A stretch of 64,000 nucleotides of DNA from Paenibacillus ginsengarvi. GTDB lineage: Bacteria > Bacillota > Bacilli > Paenibacillales > NBRC-103111. The notes under the pieces were generated by a model that was not told where the DNA came from, ran no database searches, and worked only from the letters and a program-made list of their open reading frames with translations. Made by a program: the position numbers and the translations under genes. Shown here one piece after another: positions 34,547 through 43,600 of this stretch (position 1 is its first letter; each line of letters opens with the position of its first letter). Where the stretch lies: assembly GCF_003626695.1 (NCBI RefSeq), contig NZ_RBAH01000013.1:124001-188000 (forward strand). Reading direction: 5' to 3'.

Positions 34547-36142
34547 TTATGGTAGAGGCGTCGATTTGCGGACTTTGAAGACGGAAACTGCCTCGTTCAG
34601 CTCTTCCGCAAGCTGGGCCAGCGATTGCGATGCGGAAGCGGTCTGTTCCGCCGCCGCCGCGGATTGTTCGCTCGTCGCCGCGATCGATTCGACGGAGCCG
34701 AGCACTTCTACGGTTTGGGCGGACTGTTCTTCGCTGGCGGCGGCCATCTCGCTTACCTGCGCCGCAGAATCGTTCACTTTCGCCATAATGGTCTTCAGGG
34801 CGGACTCGATCTCCCTGGAGCTGGCGGCGGCAAGCGTTACCGCTTCGGCGCTGCTTCCCGTATTCGCCTGCATGCCCTTGATGATGGCGGCGATCTCCTT
34901 CGTCGCGTTGCTGCTGCGTTCGGCCAGCTTGCGCACCTCGTCGGCGACGACGGCAAAACCTTTGCCCTGCTCGCCGGCCCGTGCCGCTTCGATGGCGGCG
35001 TTAAGCGCCAGCAGGTTCGTTTGATCGGCGATGTCGTCGATCACCGAGATGATTTGCCCGATTTTGCCGGAATCGTCCTGCAGCAGCTCCATCTGCTTTT
35101 CCAGCTTGGCCATGGCCTGCATCGTCGATTCGATGGTCGTCCCTCCGCCGATGGCGACCTCTTTCGCCTGCATCGACGCCTCGGCGGCGGCTTCGGCGCT
35201 GCGCGCGACGGACTGGATGGCGGAGGACAGCTCCTTGAACAGCTCGTTTACTGTTTGCGCCGCGCCGGATTGATTGCTGGCGCCGCTGGCGATTTCTTCG
35301 GTGCTCGCCGATATTTCCTGAGCGGCGGCGGCGACATTTTGCGAAGAAGCGAGGACTCGTCCGATGAGCTGCTTTAACGTGTCCATCATCTGATTCGTCG
35401 AATTTGCCAGCATGCCGAGCTCGTCGCCGCTGCGCACTGCAATCGGGGCCAGCGTCAGATTGCCTTTGGCGATTTCGCCGATGCTTTCGGTCACGAGGGA
35501 AAGCGGCTTCGTAATCGAACGCGTCAGCAGGAAGGCGATCGCGAGGCCAAGCGCCATACCGATCACGATCATCGCGATTCCGATTACTTTGCCGGAGCTG
35601 TACGCTTCGTGGGAGCTTTTGCTCGATTGCGCGGCGCCTTCGTGGTTGAACTCAAGCAGCGCATTCATCCCGTCGAACAGCCCTCTCAGCTTGCCGAGGC
35701 TCGTCTGGTACATGGCGAATGCCTTGTCCCGGTCGTTCGTCCGGCTAATTTTGATCGTCTCTTCGTTCAGCGGCAAAAACTGTCTCCACGATTCGACAAT
35801 CGTGTCGAAGTGTTTACGGTCTTCGCTGAGCACGATCGTCCGATCGTAATCGGCGATCGTTTTCTCCAGCTTCGCGAGCGTATCGGATCGTTCTTTCTCG
35901 GCGGCGTCCATAGCGGCTTTGTCGGGCGATAAAATATGAGTCAGCGTTGCGCTGAGGACGTATTCCTTCAAATAGCTGATCGAATTGATCGTTTCCACGC
36001 CGGGCAGCCAGCTTTGCGTCATTTTTGCCGTTTCCCGGTCCATGCCGGACATTTTGTAGATCGAGACGAAACCGATTACAAACATGATGATCAGTATGGC
36101 GATGAAGCCGGCGTACAATTTTTGGCCCACGGTCCATTTCAC
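34547..36142 (-). CDS. Methyl-accepting chemotaxis-like receptor 1
   Basis: A 531-residue receptor: TM1 (about residues 8-30), a periplasm-facing four-helix-bundle sensor of about 155 residues, TM2 (GIAMIVIGMALGLAIAFLL), HAMP (SITKPLSLVTESIGEIAKGNL), and a cytoplasmic coiled coil with the signalling tip DQTNLLALNAAIEAARAGEQGKGFAVVADEVRKLAERS (quoted as short blocks DQTNLLALNAAIEAARAG and FAVVADEVRKLAERS in relatives). No methylation-enzyme docking pentapeptide is seen at the C-terminus. GTG 36142 has GAGGTG 6 bases upstream; an in-frame ATG at 36208 lacks a site and would add a 22-residue non-hydrophobic leader. Confidence 0.93.
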   Translation of the reverse strand: MKWTVGQKLYAGFIAILIIMFVIGFVSIYKMSGMDRETAKMTQSWLPGVETINSISYLKEYVLSATLTHILSPDKAAMDAAEKERSDTLAKLEKTIADYDRTIVLSEDRKHFDTIVESWRQFLPLNEETIKISRTNDRDKAFAMYQTSLGKLRGLFDGMNALLEFNHEGAAQSSKSSHEAYSSGKVIGIAMIVIGMALGLAIAFLLTRSITKPLSLVTESIGEIAKGNLTLAPIAVRSGDELGMLANSTNQMMDTLKQLIGRVLASSQNVAAAAQEISASTEEIASGASNQSGAAQTVNELFKELSSAIQSVARSAEAAAEASMQAKEVAIGGGTTIESTMQAMAKLEKQMELLQDDSGKIGQIISVIDDIADQTNLLALNAAIEAARAGEQGKGFAVVADEVRKLAERSSNATKEIAAIIKGMQANTGSSAEAVTLAAASSREIESALKTIMAKVNDSAAQVSEMAAASEEQSAQTVEVLGSVESIAATSEQSAAAAEQTASASQSLAQLAEELNEAVSVFKVRKSTPLP

Positions 36143-36262
36143 GATGTGCACCTCATTTTCGTATTTTGGAAACTGCAGGATCATACGATACCGCTTCGGG
36201 CAGACCACTTTCGTTAGGCGGCGCGGGCTTTTTTGCTCCTAATCCCCATAATCGGGATGCCG

Positions 36263-37834
36263 CTACTCTACCTTGAAGGCGGACACGGAGCCGCTGAGCT
36301 GCTTCGCCATGCCGGCGAGCGATTGCGTGGAATACGCGGCCTGTTCGGCGGACGCCGCCGCTTCTTCGCTCGCTGCCGCGATCGATTCGATGGAGAGGAG
36401 TACTTCCGCCGATTGAGCCGCTTGCTGCTCGGTGGCCGCGGCAATTTCCATGACGGTCTGCGACGTTTCCTGCACCATCCGGACGATGGAGCTGAACGCT
36501 TCGCCGCTTTTCCGGGAGCTTTCGACAGCGCTTTGAACCGCTTTCACACTGCGCTGCGTATTGTGCTGCATTCCTTGAATGATGGCGGTAATTTGCTTCG
36601 TAGCGTCGATGCTGCGTTCGGCCAGCTTGCGTACCTCGTCGGCGACGACGGCAAAACCTCTGCCTTGCTCGCCGGCTCTGGCCGCTTCGATGGCTGCATT
36701 CAGGGCGAGCAGGTTCGTCTGCGCGGCAATTTCGTCGATGACGCCGATAATGTGCCCGATTTTATCCGAATCTTCTTCCAGCAGCAGCACTTCCTCGTTC
36801 AAAGTCTTCATGCCTTCGATCGAGGCATGGATGACTTCTCCGCCGTCCTGGGCGATGCGGGTTGTTCGCTCCGACAATTCGGCGGCTTGATCGGCGTGTT
36901 TCGCCACCGACTCGATCGCGTTCGTCAGCTCGCGGAACAGGGAGCTGAGCTTCTCCGCCGACTGCGCCTGGCTTTGGCTGCCGGCGGCAATATCCCGCGA
37001 GGCGCCGGACATATGGACGGTCGTATCCGACACTTTACGCGCGGAGGCGATAATGTCGCGGATAAAATCGCGGTAGCTGTCCATCATCGCATTAAAGGAG
37101 CGGGCGACTTGCCCGATTTCGTCCCGGCTGCCGCCCGGAATGCGCGCCGTCAGATCGCCTTCGTTGCTCGCCAGCTCGCGGAGCTTCGCGGCGACGGTGC
37201 CGAGCGGCTGTACTTTGCGGTACATCAGGACGACGGAAACCAGCATACACGCCGTGACGATGAACACGAGCACGATCGAAACGGTCAAGTACGTGTCGAA
37301 CAACTGGCGAGCCCGCTCGGTTTCCGCTTCGGCCCTGCCGTTCATCGTTCGCTGAAACTGCTGGAGCAGGTCGGTAATTTTCTTTTTGCTTGCGTCGTAT
37401 GTATCGTCGAACAAAAGCTTCCGCGCATTTTCGTAATCGCCGCGGCCGACGGCCTGGAACGCCGCCTCCTCCGTCCCGACGAGCGCGTCGGAGCTGACTT
37501 TAGCTTTCCCGATCAGATCCAGCTCCGCCTGCGGGGCTTCAAGCTGCTTCAAACGGTCGACAACCCGATCGCGTGTTTTCGTTTCGTTTACTTCGCGCCA
37601 GTAGTTGTCAAGATGCGTTTTATTACCGAACTGCACGTACTGCCGCGCTTCGCTCGTAAGATAATCCGATGCGCCTAGCAAGTCGTTTCCGAGCTGCTTG
37701 AATTCGGCTTCGCGCTGGGTAGACAGTTTCACCGCCTTGTTATGCACGCTCAGCATACCGATACAGGCTACGAGCGATACGGATAACACGATAAAAGCAA
37801 CTCCAAACGTTTTCAACAGCGTAGTAATTTTCAT
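36263..37834 (-). CDS. Methyl-accepting chemotaxis-like receptor 2
   Basis: A 523-residue receptor built like its neighbour: TM1 (about 10-28), a helical extracytoplasmic sensor of about 160 residues with little similarity to that of receptor 1, TM2 (VSIVLVFIVTACMLVSVVLMY), HAMP, and the conserved tip QTNLLALNAAIEAARAG / VADEVRKLAERS. The two receptors therefore share the signalling part but should read different stimuli. It is the first gene of the operon, with GGGGGCTGCC ahead of the ATG. The 186 bases upstream have TTGACG and, 18 bases on, TGATAC as a possible promoter; no SigD-type (flagellar) promoter was seen. Confidence 0.93.
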   Translation of the reverse strand: MKITTLLKTFGVAFIVLSVSLVACIGMLSVHNKAVKLSTQREAEFKQLGNDLLGASDYLTSEARQYVQFGNKTHLDNYWREVNETKTRDRVVDRLKQLEAPQAELDLIGKAKVSSDALVGTEEAAFQAVGRGDYENARKLLFDDTYDASKKKITDLLQQFQRTMNGRAEAETERARQLFDTYLTVSIVLVFIVTACMLVSVVLMYRKVQPLGTVAAKLRELASNEGDLTARIPGGSRDEIGQVARSFNAMMDSYRDFIRDIIASARKVSDTTVHMSGASRDIAAGSQSQAQSAEKLSSLFRELTNAIESVAKHADQAAELSERTTRIAQDGGEVIHASIEGMKTLNEEVLLLEEDSDKIGHIIGVIDEIAAQTNLLALNAAIEAARAGEQGRGFAVVADEVRKLAERSIDATKQITAIIQGMQHNTQRSVKAVQSAVESSRKSGEAFSSIVRMVQETSQTVMEIAAATEQQAAQSAEVLLSIESIAAASEEAAASAEQAAYSTQSLAGMAKQLSGSVSAFKVE

Positions 37835-38020
37835 TTTCGGCAGCCCCCTTGGATAGGTGGTAGATCCTGTTCATCAATGAAGCGATGGCAACATCGTTAC
37901 TAACATTGTGCATAAAGAAATAGGAATAAAGTATCACCTTTCCTTCTCATAATTCGTCAAATTTCAACAAAATCATACAGGAAGTGATTCCTATAGACAT
38001 CCTGTCTGTTTTGCAATAAC

Positions 38021-38052
38021 GAATAAAAACCGGCTTGCCTGGGGCAAGCCGG
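38021..38052 (-). terminator. Terminator of the sensor-LuxR gene
   Basis: CCGGCTTGCC and GGCAAGCCGG form a 10-bp perfect stem with a 3-base loop; on the minus strand it is followed by T5. It insulates the regulator from the chemosensory operon downstream. Confidence 0.9.
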
Positions 38053-38082
38053 TCGGACATCAGGTATACGACTGCGGGTTTC

Positions 38083-39801
38083 TCATGCGCGGCATTGCTG
38101 CTCGTCGGTCGAATACATTTTGGCCAGCGCCTGGGTACGATCCGCAACGCCGAGCTTCTCGTATATTTTCGTAATATGATTTTTGACGGTGTGGGCGCTG
38201 ATGTACAGCTTCTGGGCGATTTGCAGATTGCTCAGGCCTTTCATAAGCAGGGCGAGCACTTCCTTCTCCCGGCGCGTGAGCGAATTGTCGATGGATGCGG
38301 AGCGGAAGGGCTGGGCTTGGGAGCCGGCGAGCGCAGGCGCCGCCTGCGACGGCTTGAGCGGCGGCATAGTCCGCTGACTGCGCTGGAGGAACACTTCTCC
38401 CATGAACGCCAGCACGGTAAGAAAAGGGCGCTGCTGCTCGCACGCTTCCTCGCTGTCCAGTCCGACGGCGAGCACGCCGCTTACTTCGCTGCCGCTGACG
38501 AGGGGAAATTCATAGACGTACCGGCTCCAATCGTTTTCCGCCAAAACAGGATTCCGCGACAGCGGCTGCGGAGGGGCGGCAAAATATCTCCGCACGACGG
38601 ATTTCGCATACGTCTCCACCTGATCGGAAGGAAGCTTTCTGGATACGACATAGGCCTGGGCCGCTATGCCGGGCTGCTTGATCACGACGCATGCGTACGT
38701 ACCTTGTACGAGGGAAATGCTGGCATCGACTAGCATGTGCATAATCGCGCACTCGTCTTCGCTTGCCGCCATGGACTGGGCGATATCGAACAGAAGGGAG
38801 AGGCGGACCCTTTGGCGGCTTTTGGTTTCCTCTTGCATGCTCGCATCAAGCTGCACCGCGTATGCGTTCGCCAGCAGACTGCCGAGCCTGATGCGGCGGG
38901 GGAGAAACGAACGATCCGAGACGATGCCGGCGAACGCGATTGCTTTCAGCCTGCCGCGGATTTTGATCGGGAAACATACGAGCTCCTTCGGATGAATGCC
39001 GTATTCCATAAAAAAGTCCAGGCGCGGGTCCCAGGCGATTTTATCCCAGTGGCTTGTCGCAGCGGACAGGCCGGCTTGGCCGAGAAAGCCCTCGCCCAGC
39101 AAAAATTCGCCGCCGATAAGCCGTGCGTACTCCGGGCCGCCGACCGTGTCGGCGATGTTGAACCGTTCATCCGTACAGACGGCGTAACCGGCAAAGTCGG
39201 AAGCCATAATGTCCGCCAATCGCTCAAGCAGCAAATGGGGGTGAAGGACGGAAGGATCGCCCTGCATGAAGTCGTCAATCTCGCGAATATGCTCGTCATA
39301 CGAATCGAGCGCGTAAGCTTGCTGGAGGATGGTCGAAGCGATATCGGACATTTGCCCGAGCTTGTCAAGCATTTGCCGCTTCCGGTCGTCCGTTGTGTCG
39401 GGCACCAGCGCCACGGCTTCGCGGATCGGATCGCTGCCCTTGCGGTGATCGAGCGCTCGCTCGATGAGGGCGCGGTTTTGCTTTTCAATAATGACACCCG
39501 CCCATATGAACGCGATAGTGGACCCGTCCGTTTTGATGGGGGCGATAATCATTTTGATGCCCGACTGGCCTTGGTAGACGATCGGCCTGTTAATGCTAGA
39601 TACGTCCTTCAAGATCGGGAGTAAAAATTGCTCCCGCGTCGGGAACAAGTAGTCCGCAAGCGGCCTGACAAACGAAGGAGACTCCGTTCTGGCGGTCAGC
39701 CCCGTTCCTTGCGCGTCCGTGATGACGATCATCAATCCGCAGTCGTTCGAGTAAACGTCCTGTAAATGCTGCAATTGCTTCAGCAGCTGCTGTTTCATCA
39801 T
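38083..39801 (-). CDS. Sensor-LuxR transcriptional regulator (PocR-like N-terminus, GAF)
   Basis: A 572-residue soluble regulator. The first 115 residues (QDVYSNDCGLMIVITDAQG, IKMIIAPIKTDGSTIAFIWAG) are PocR-like in pattern but lack the Cys and His residues of standard PocR domains. A GAF-like domain follows (about 190-320, FAGYAVCTDERFNIADTVGG, FPIKIRGRLKAIAFAG) and a second one around 335-470. The last 65 residues are a LuxR helix-turn-helix (LTRREKEVLALLMKGLSNLQIAQKLY, SAHTVKNHITKIYEKLG). There is no receiver domain, so it answers a small ligand rather than phosphorylation. It is on the same strand and upstream of the chemosensory operon, and could control it. Confidence 0.85.
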   Translation of the reverse strand: MMKQQLLKQLQHLQDVYSNDCGLMIVITDAQGTGLTARTESPSFVRPLADYLFPTREQFLLPILKDVSSINRPIVYQGQSGIKMIIAPIKTDGSTIAFIWAGVIIEKQNRALIERALDHRKGSDPIREAVALVPDTTDDRKRQMLDKLGQMSDIASTILQQAYALDSYDEHIREIDDFMQGDPSVLHPHLLLERLADIMASDFAGYAVCTDERFNIADTVGGPEYARLIGGEFLLGEGFLGQAGLSAATSHWDKIAWDPRLDFFMEYGIHPKELVCFPIKIRGRLKAIAFAGIVSDRSFLPRRIRLGSLLANAYAVQLDASMQEETKSRQRVRLSLLFDIAQSMAASEDECAIMHMLVDASISLVQGTYACVVIKQPGIAAQAYVVSRKLPSDQVETYAKSVVRRYFAAPPQPLSRNPVLAENDWSRYVYEFPLVSGSEVSGVLAVGLDSEEACEQQRPFLTVLAFMGEVFLQRSQRTMPPLKPSQAAPALAGSQAQPFRSASIDNSLTRREKEVLALLMKGLSNLQIAQKLYISAHTVKNHITKIYEKLGVADRTQALAKMYSTDEQQCRA

Positions 39802-39974
39802 TGCATCCCGCCTCGTTGGAGTAGCCTAAGTTGTACCTCGAATGTGAAAGAGCCGGCTGATTGATCCAAGTAACCCTATATGGGTATATATCGGCCGGGG
39901 CCGCCGGTTTTGTTAACGATAAAGAAAGAGAGTGTAAATCCTGTCAGGGTTGAAGAAGATCAGGGGCAGGGAAG

Positions 39975-40242
39975 CGGAAGTGAAAGTTCCGCTATAGCTG
40001 GCGGAATGGTGCTGACCGGGCGATAGCGGAAGCAAAAGTTCCGTTAAAGCCACAGGGGAAGCTCGGTGGACCTGAGCAAACGGATAATAAAGGAAGTTCG
40101 GCTTCCGTTATGCGGGTCTAGTAGGCTCGCGAAGAGGCAGCAACGGAACTAACAGTTCCGCTGAGACAGAGATAACGGAAGCGGAAGTTCCGCTATGCTG
40201 GCGGAACGCCGCTACCCGGGCGAAGAGGAAGTGAAACTGCCG
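39975..40242. repeat. Six copies of a 17-nt palindrome
   Basis: Units of the form CGGAA-N7-TTCCG start at 39975, 40027, 40091 (first base A), 40144, 40176 and 40226 (imperfect at both ends). Distances are 52, 64, 53, 32 and 50 bases. Around units 1-2 and 5-6 a stretch of about 75 bases is duplicated (39971-40045 and 40172-40246). It looks like an intergenic repeat family rather than CRISPR. Confidence 0.8.
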
Positions 40243-40507
40243 TTATTAAGGGTGCAGCGAAACGGATTCGACGTTCTTTGTCCCCAAAAGCTACCGCTAA
40301 AACACGAATACGCATCATGGAAAGGCTTGGATCGGAAATTTGTCTTACGGAAGTTACGCTCCCTGCATTCCCGTTTGAGAGAAAGGACGGGGGCCATACG
40401 CCCTATTCGTTTTCTCAAGCTGCTGCGCACATTGCCGAGTGGATTGAAAATCGGGACGTTCGGCCTGCATTCGACAAAATGTTTAGAATGTGTTTAGAGC
40501 TCGTACT

Positions 40508-40513
40508 TATAAT
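40508..40513 (+). promoter_or_regulatory. -10 candidate of the giant operon
   Basis: TATAAT in an AT-rich stretch 140 bases before the first gene; no good -35 at 16-18 bases. It is the best candidate in the region but weak. Confidence 0.3.
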
Positions 40514-40653
40514 GGAAGGATGTACGCATTGGAAGGACAAAAGCGCGAGGAGGGGCATTATATGTCGATTCGTGGACGGTAATCGCGAATGAACCATGGA
40601 TGCAGATGGGGTCCAAAGATGTTGCAGGAAAGGCTTAAGGAGGAGTTAGTCTC

Positions 40654-43600
40654 GTGAGTAAAAAAAGTGTGAGTTCGAAATGGATATCGGCCGGATTGAT
40701 TTTCATCTTAGTCGCAACGCTGCTGCCCGTATGGCCGGGGTATGTGGCTTTTGCAGCTGATGATGAGACGATTTATGTGGGCGGCGCAAAAATCGGCAAT
40801 GCCAGCAACGGCGGGGGAGATAATGCGTTTATCAATTTTAATGGAGGCAGTGGCTTCCAAGCAGCTCCAGGCTTTGAGGTAACAGATAGATCTGGAGGAA
40901 TCGACCTTTATCCTAACGGGACGATGACTGCTCCGACGAACGATTGGGCAGGTGCCAGCTTCAAGATTACCGTACAAGACAACCCGAAGCTCAAAGAGCT
41001 GGCCGCGAGCGGGGAGGGCGAAATCGTTGTCGGTTGGGAGGAGTTGGAGTATGACTCCGGTTTATTCTGGACAGCTATCACATCCGCCGTTTTTAAAGTA
41101 GACGGAGAAACCGTATTATCAGGCCATAGCGGTGGTGGGACAATTGGCTATAAAGAGGCTACCGCGTCTATCAAAGCAGATTCCGTAATCGACATCGGTG
41201 TGTCGGTCGAGGACAAAGATGTAATCATTACCGGCCTGTTCATCAAATTCCAAGATACGGTGCGCCCCGAGCTGAAAAACTACACGTTCACCGGCACCGG
41301 CGTAGAACAGAAAAACAAAAAGTACGAGCCGGAGTTGTACGCGAAGCAAGGGGAGGATGTCTCACTCGCCCTGAACTTCAGCGAGCCGGTCCGGCCGAGA
41401 GCGTTCAACTCCGCATACAATGATCATTTCCTCCGTCATCCGTTTTTTACTACGCCTGCGGGGGACGGTCTGCCTACGCAAGGGCAGGAGCAGTTTTTGG
41501 TAAACAAAACGTACACGGCGGCTAATTTTGCCGGATCGTATACGAACATACCGCTTCACAAGGATATTACTTATACATACACCGCATCCAAATACCATCA
41601 CAGCGGCAACCTGCCAGTACGGCCTCGCATGAAAGCGTCCGATGCTTTGCCCGGGATTAACCGGGGACCGCTCGATCTAAGTCTGGAAGAGAAGCTTCAG
41701 GGTGCGGACTTTATCGACGGAGCCGGCAACCGGATCAAACCGATCTTGTTCCCGCTCGTCGGAACGGAAGATAGCCAGAAGTTTGCTAGAGGGGGAGACG
41801 ACGAGGAACGAAAAAACCCCTTCGACGCCTACCGCGTCATCATCGATGCCGTCGCGCCGAAATATTCCAAAGTCGGCAACGGCATTCAGCCGGAAATCGT
41901 CACAGGAGCGACCGTAAACGGGAAAGACGTGCTGGATTTCACGGTGCAATTTTCCGAGGACGTTGTCCCAAGAGACGACCGCAACGGAAGCCCGTACGCT
42001 CCGGGAGGAATGTATCTGCTGTTCAACAACGGCATGAGAGCGTACTACTACGCCGGGGATGACAACGACAACCTGGGTTACAATACGAAAAATGTACGCT
42101 TCCGGATGGTCGTCCCGGACGGAGTGACGGTGGAGGTTCCGCTGCTGAAGGTGCTCGCGCTGACGCACGACTGGAAAGACGCCGCTTACCCGGCGGACAG
42201 CCAGTATTTGAACAAAGATAAGAATGTCATTCAGGACTATGCCGGCAATCTGCTCATACAGCCGGCCAACTACTACGGTATCCATGTCGACGGAGACACG
42301 TCGAATGTCAATTCCAAGATCGATTGGGCGAAGCTCTCGGTAGACAATACGAAGCCGCTTATCGGCTTCCACTACGAAAGCGACGGCGCGACCGATGCGG
42401 TTTACAAGCAGCGCGGCAAAATTACGATCGATGCCGACGATCCGGCGGTGAAGGTGCCGGTCATCGATCCGGAGTACGATGCGGCCGCGAATTTCGAGCG
42501 GCCGAGCCGGGGCATTTACCGGCCGTTCAATATGAGCGGTCCGGCATCTCCCGCCATAGGGCTCGTATACTACACCTGGACGCGAAGCGTGGACGACCCG
42601 CTGGCCAGTGTGCCGCTCGACCATTACGCCGCAGTAAAGCGTTATTCGCTGACGGCCAAGCAGCCGCGGGAAGACTTGTACGATGGTAAAGCGGCATTTG
42701 CGAATTTGAACCTGAACGTCGCAAACAACAAGACGAATATGATAGCCCCCCCTGCCGAAGCGTATACGTCCGAGGGCAGCGGAACCTGGTATTTGCATGC
42801 CTGGACCGCAGACATGACGTGGGATACGGCTCGGGAGCTGATGCAATACGAGAAGATGAAGAAGTTTAAGACGGACAACTCGACGCAGTACGAAGCCTGG
42901 AAGCAGGAGGTTTCCGGCTCGGAGGCGGACAAAATCATCTATGCGGACAGCAAGGCGTTGGCCGCCGTAGGGCAGTACGACGACCTGGACCTTTGGCTGC
43001 TGAAGGATTTCAAACAACCCGACTCCAACTGGACGCATGAGGTCGCTGCGATGCAACTGGATAACAAAGCGCCGACGATTAAGGTGACAGGCATGTCCGG
43101 GAGCAACTCGGCGAACGTAGAGATGACGGCCATGATTACGGACGAGCACAGCGGCTTGAGGGACGCTTATTATCAATGGGTGCAGGTCGGCCGCACGCCG
43201 GTAGACGTCCAGTGGAAGCCGGTGGTGTTAAGCGGCAGCCAGTTTACGACCGCCTCCAGGAATGAGGTCGCCGAGGATGGCGATTATGTGCTCTATATCA
43301 AGGCGACAGACAAGCTGGGCAATACATCGACTGCTACCAGCGAACAGGTGAAGGTGAATTCGGCGGCCCAGGTAACGCTGGACTGGACGGAACTTACGGA
43401 TAACGAATACATACAGAGCCGGGACATCGTTTTGGGCTTGAACAAGCCGGAGCCGCTGACCGTAAAATCCGTTACGTATTCCGTTTATACGCCTGGCGTA
43501 ACGGGCGCTACCTACGGCAATATGATGCTTTTCTCGGCTATTCCGTATCAGGTCAGCTACGCGTTCAGCTACAGTTCGGCCCGTCCGGATGCGGCAAGTT

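Larger units (their letters stand above)
39802..40653 (+). other. Gene-free region before the giant surface-protein operon
   Basis: No ORF here is convincing: those of 100-104 codons at 40195 and 40278 overlap the palindrome array or each other and have no ribosome binding site. It holds the array listed next, and a TATAAT at 40508-40513 without a clear -35, about 140 bases before the GTG of the first giant gene. Confidence 0.6.

Noticed and set aside
36233..37678. Plus-strand frame of 481 codons opposite receptor 2
   Set aside because: Opposite a textbook MCP; no initiation signals.
39975..40242. CRISPR array
   Set aside because: Repeats are 17 nt, palindromic, diverged, with spacers of 15-47 bases and parts of the spacers also repeated; no cas genes nearby.
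40195..40597. Short frames of about 100 codons in the gene-free region
   Set aside because: They overlap the palindrome array or each other, lack ribosome binding sites, and their translations resemble nothing known.
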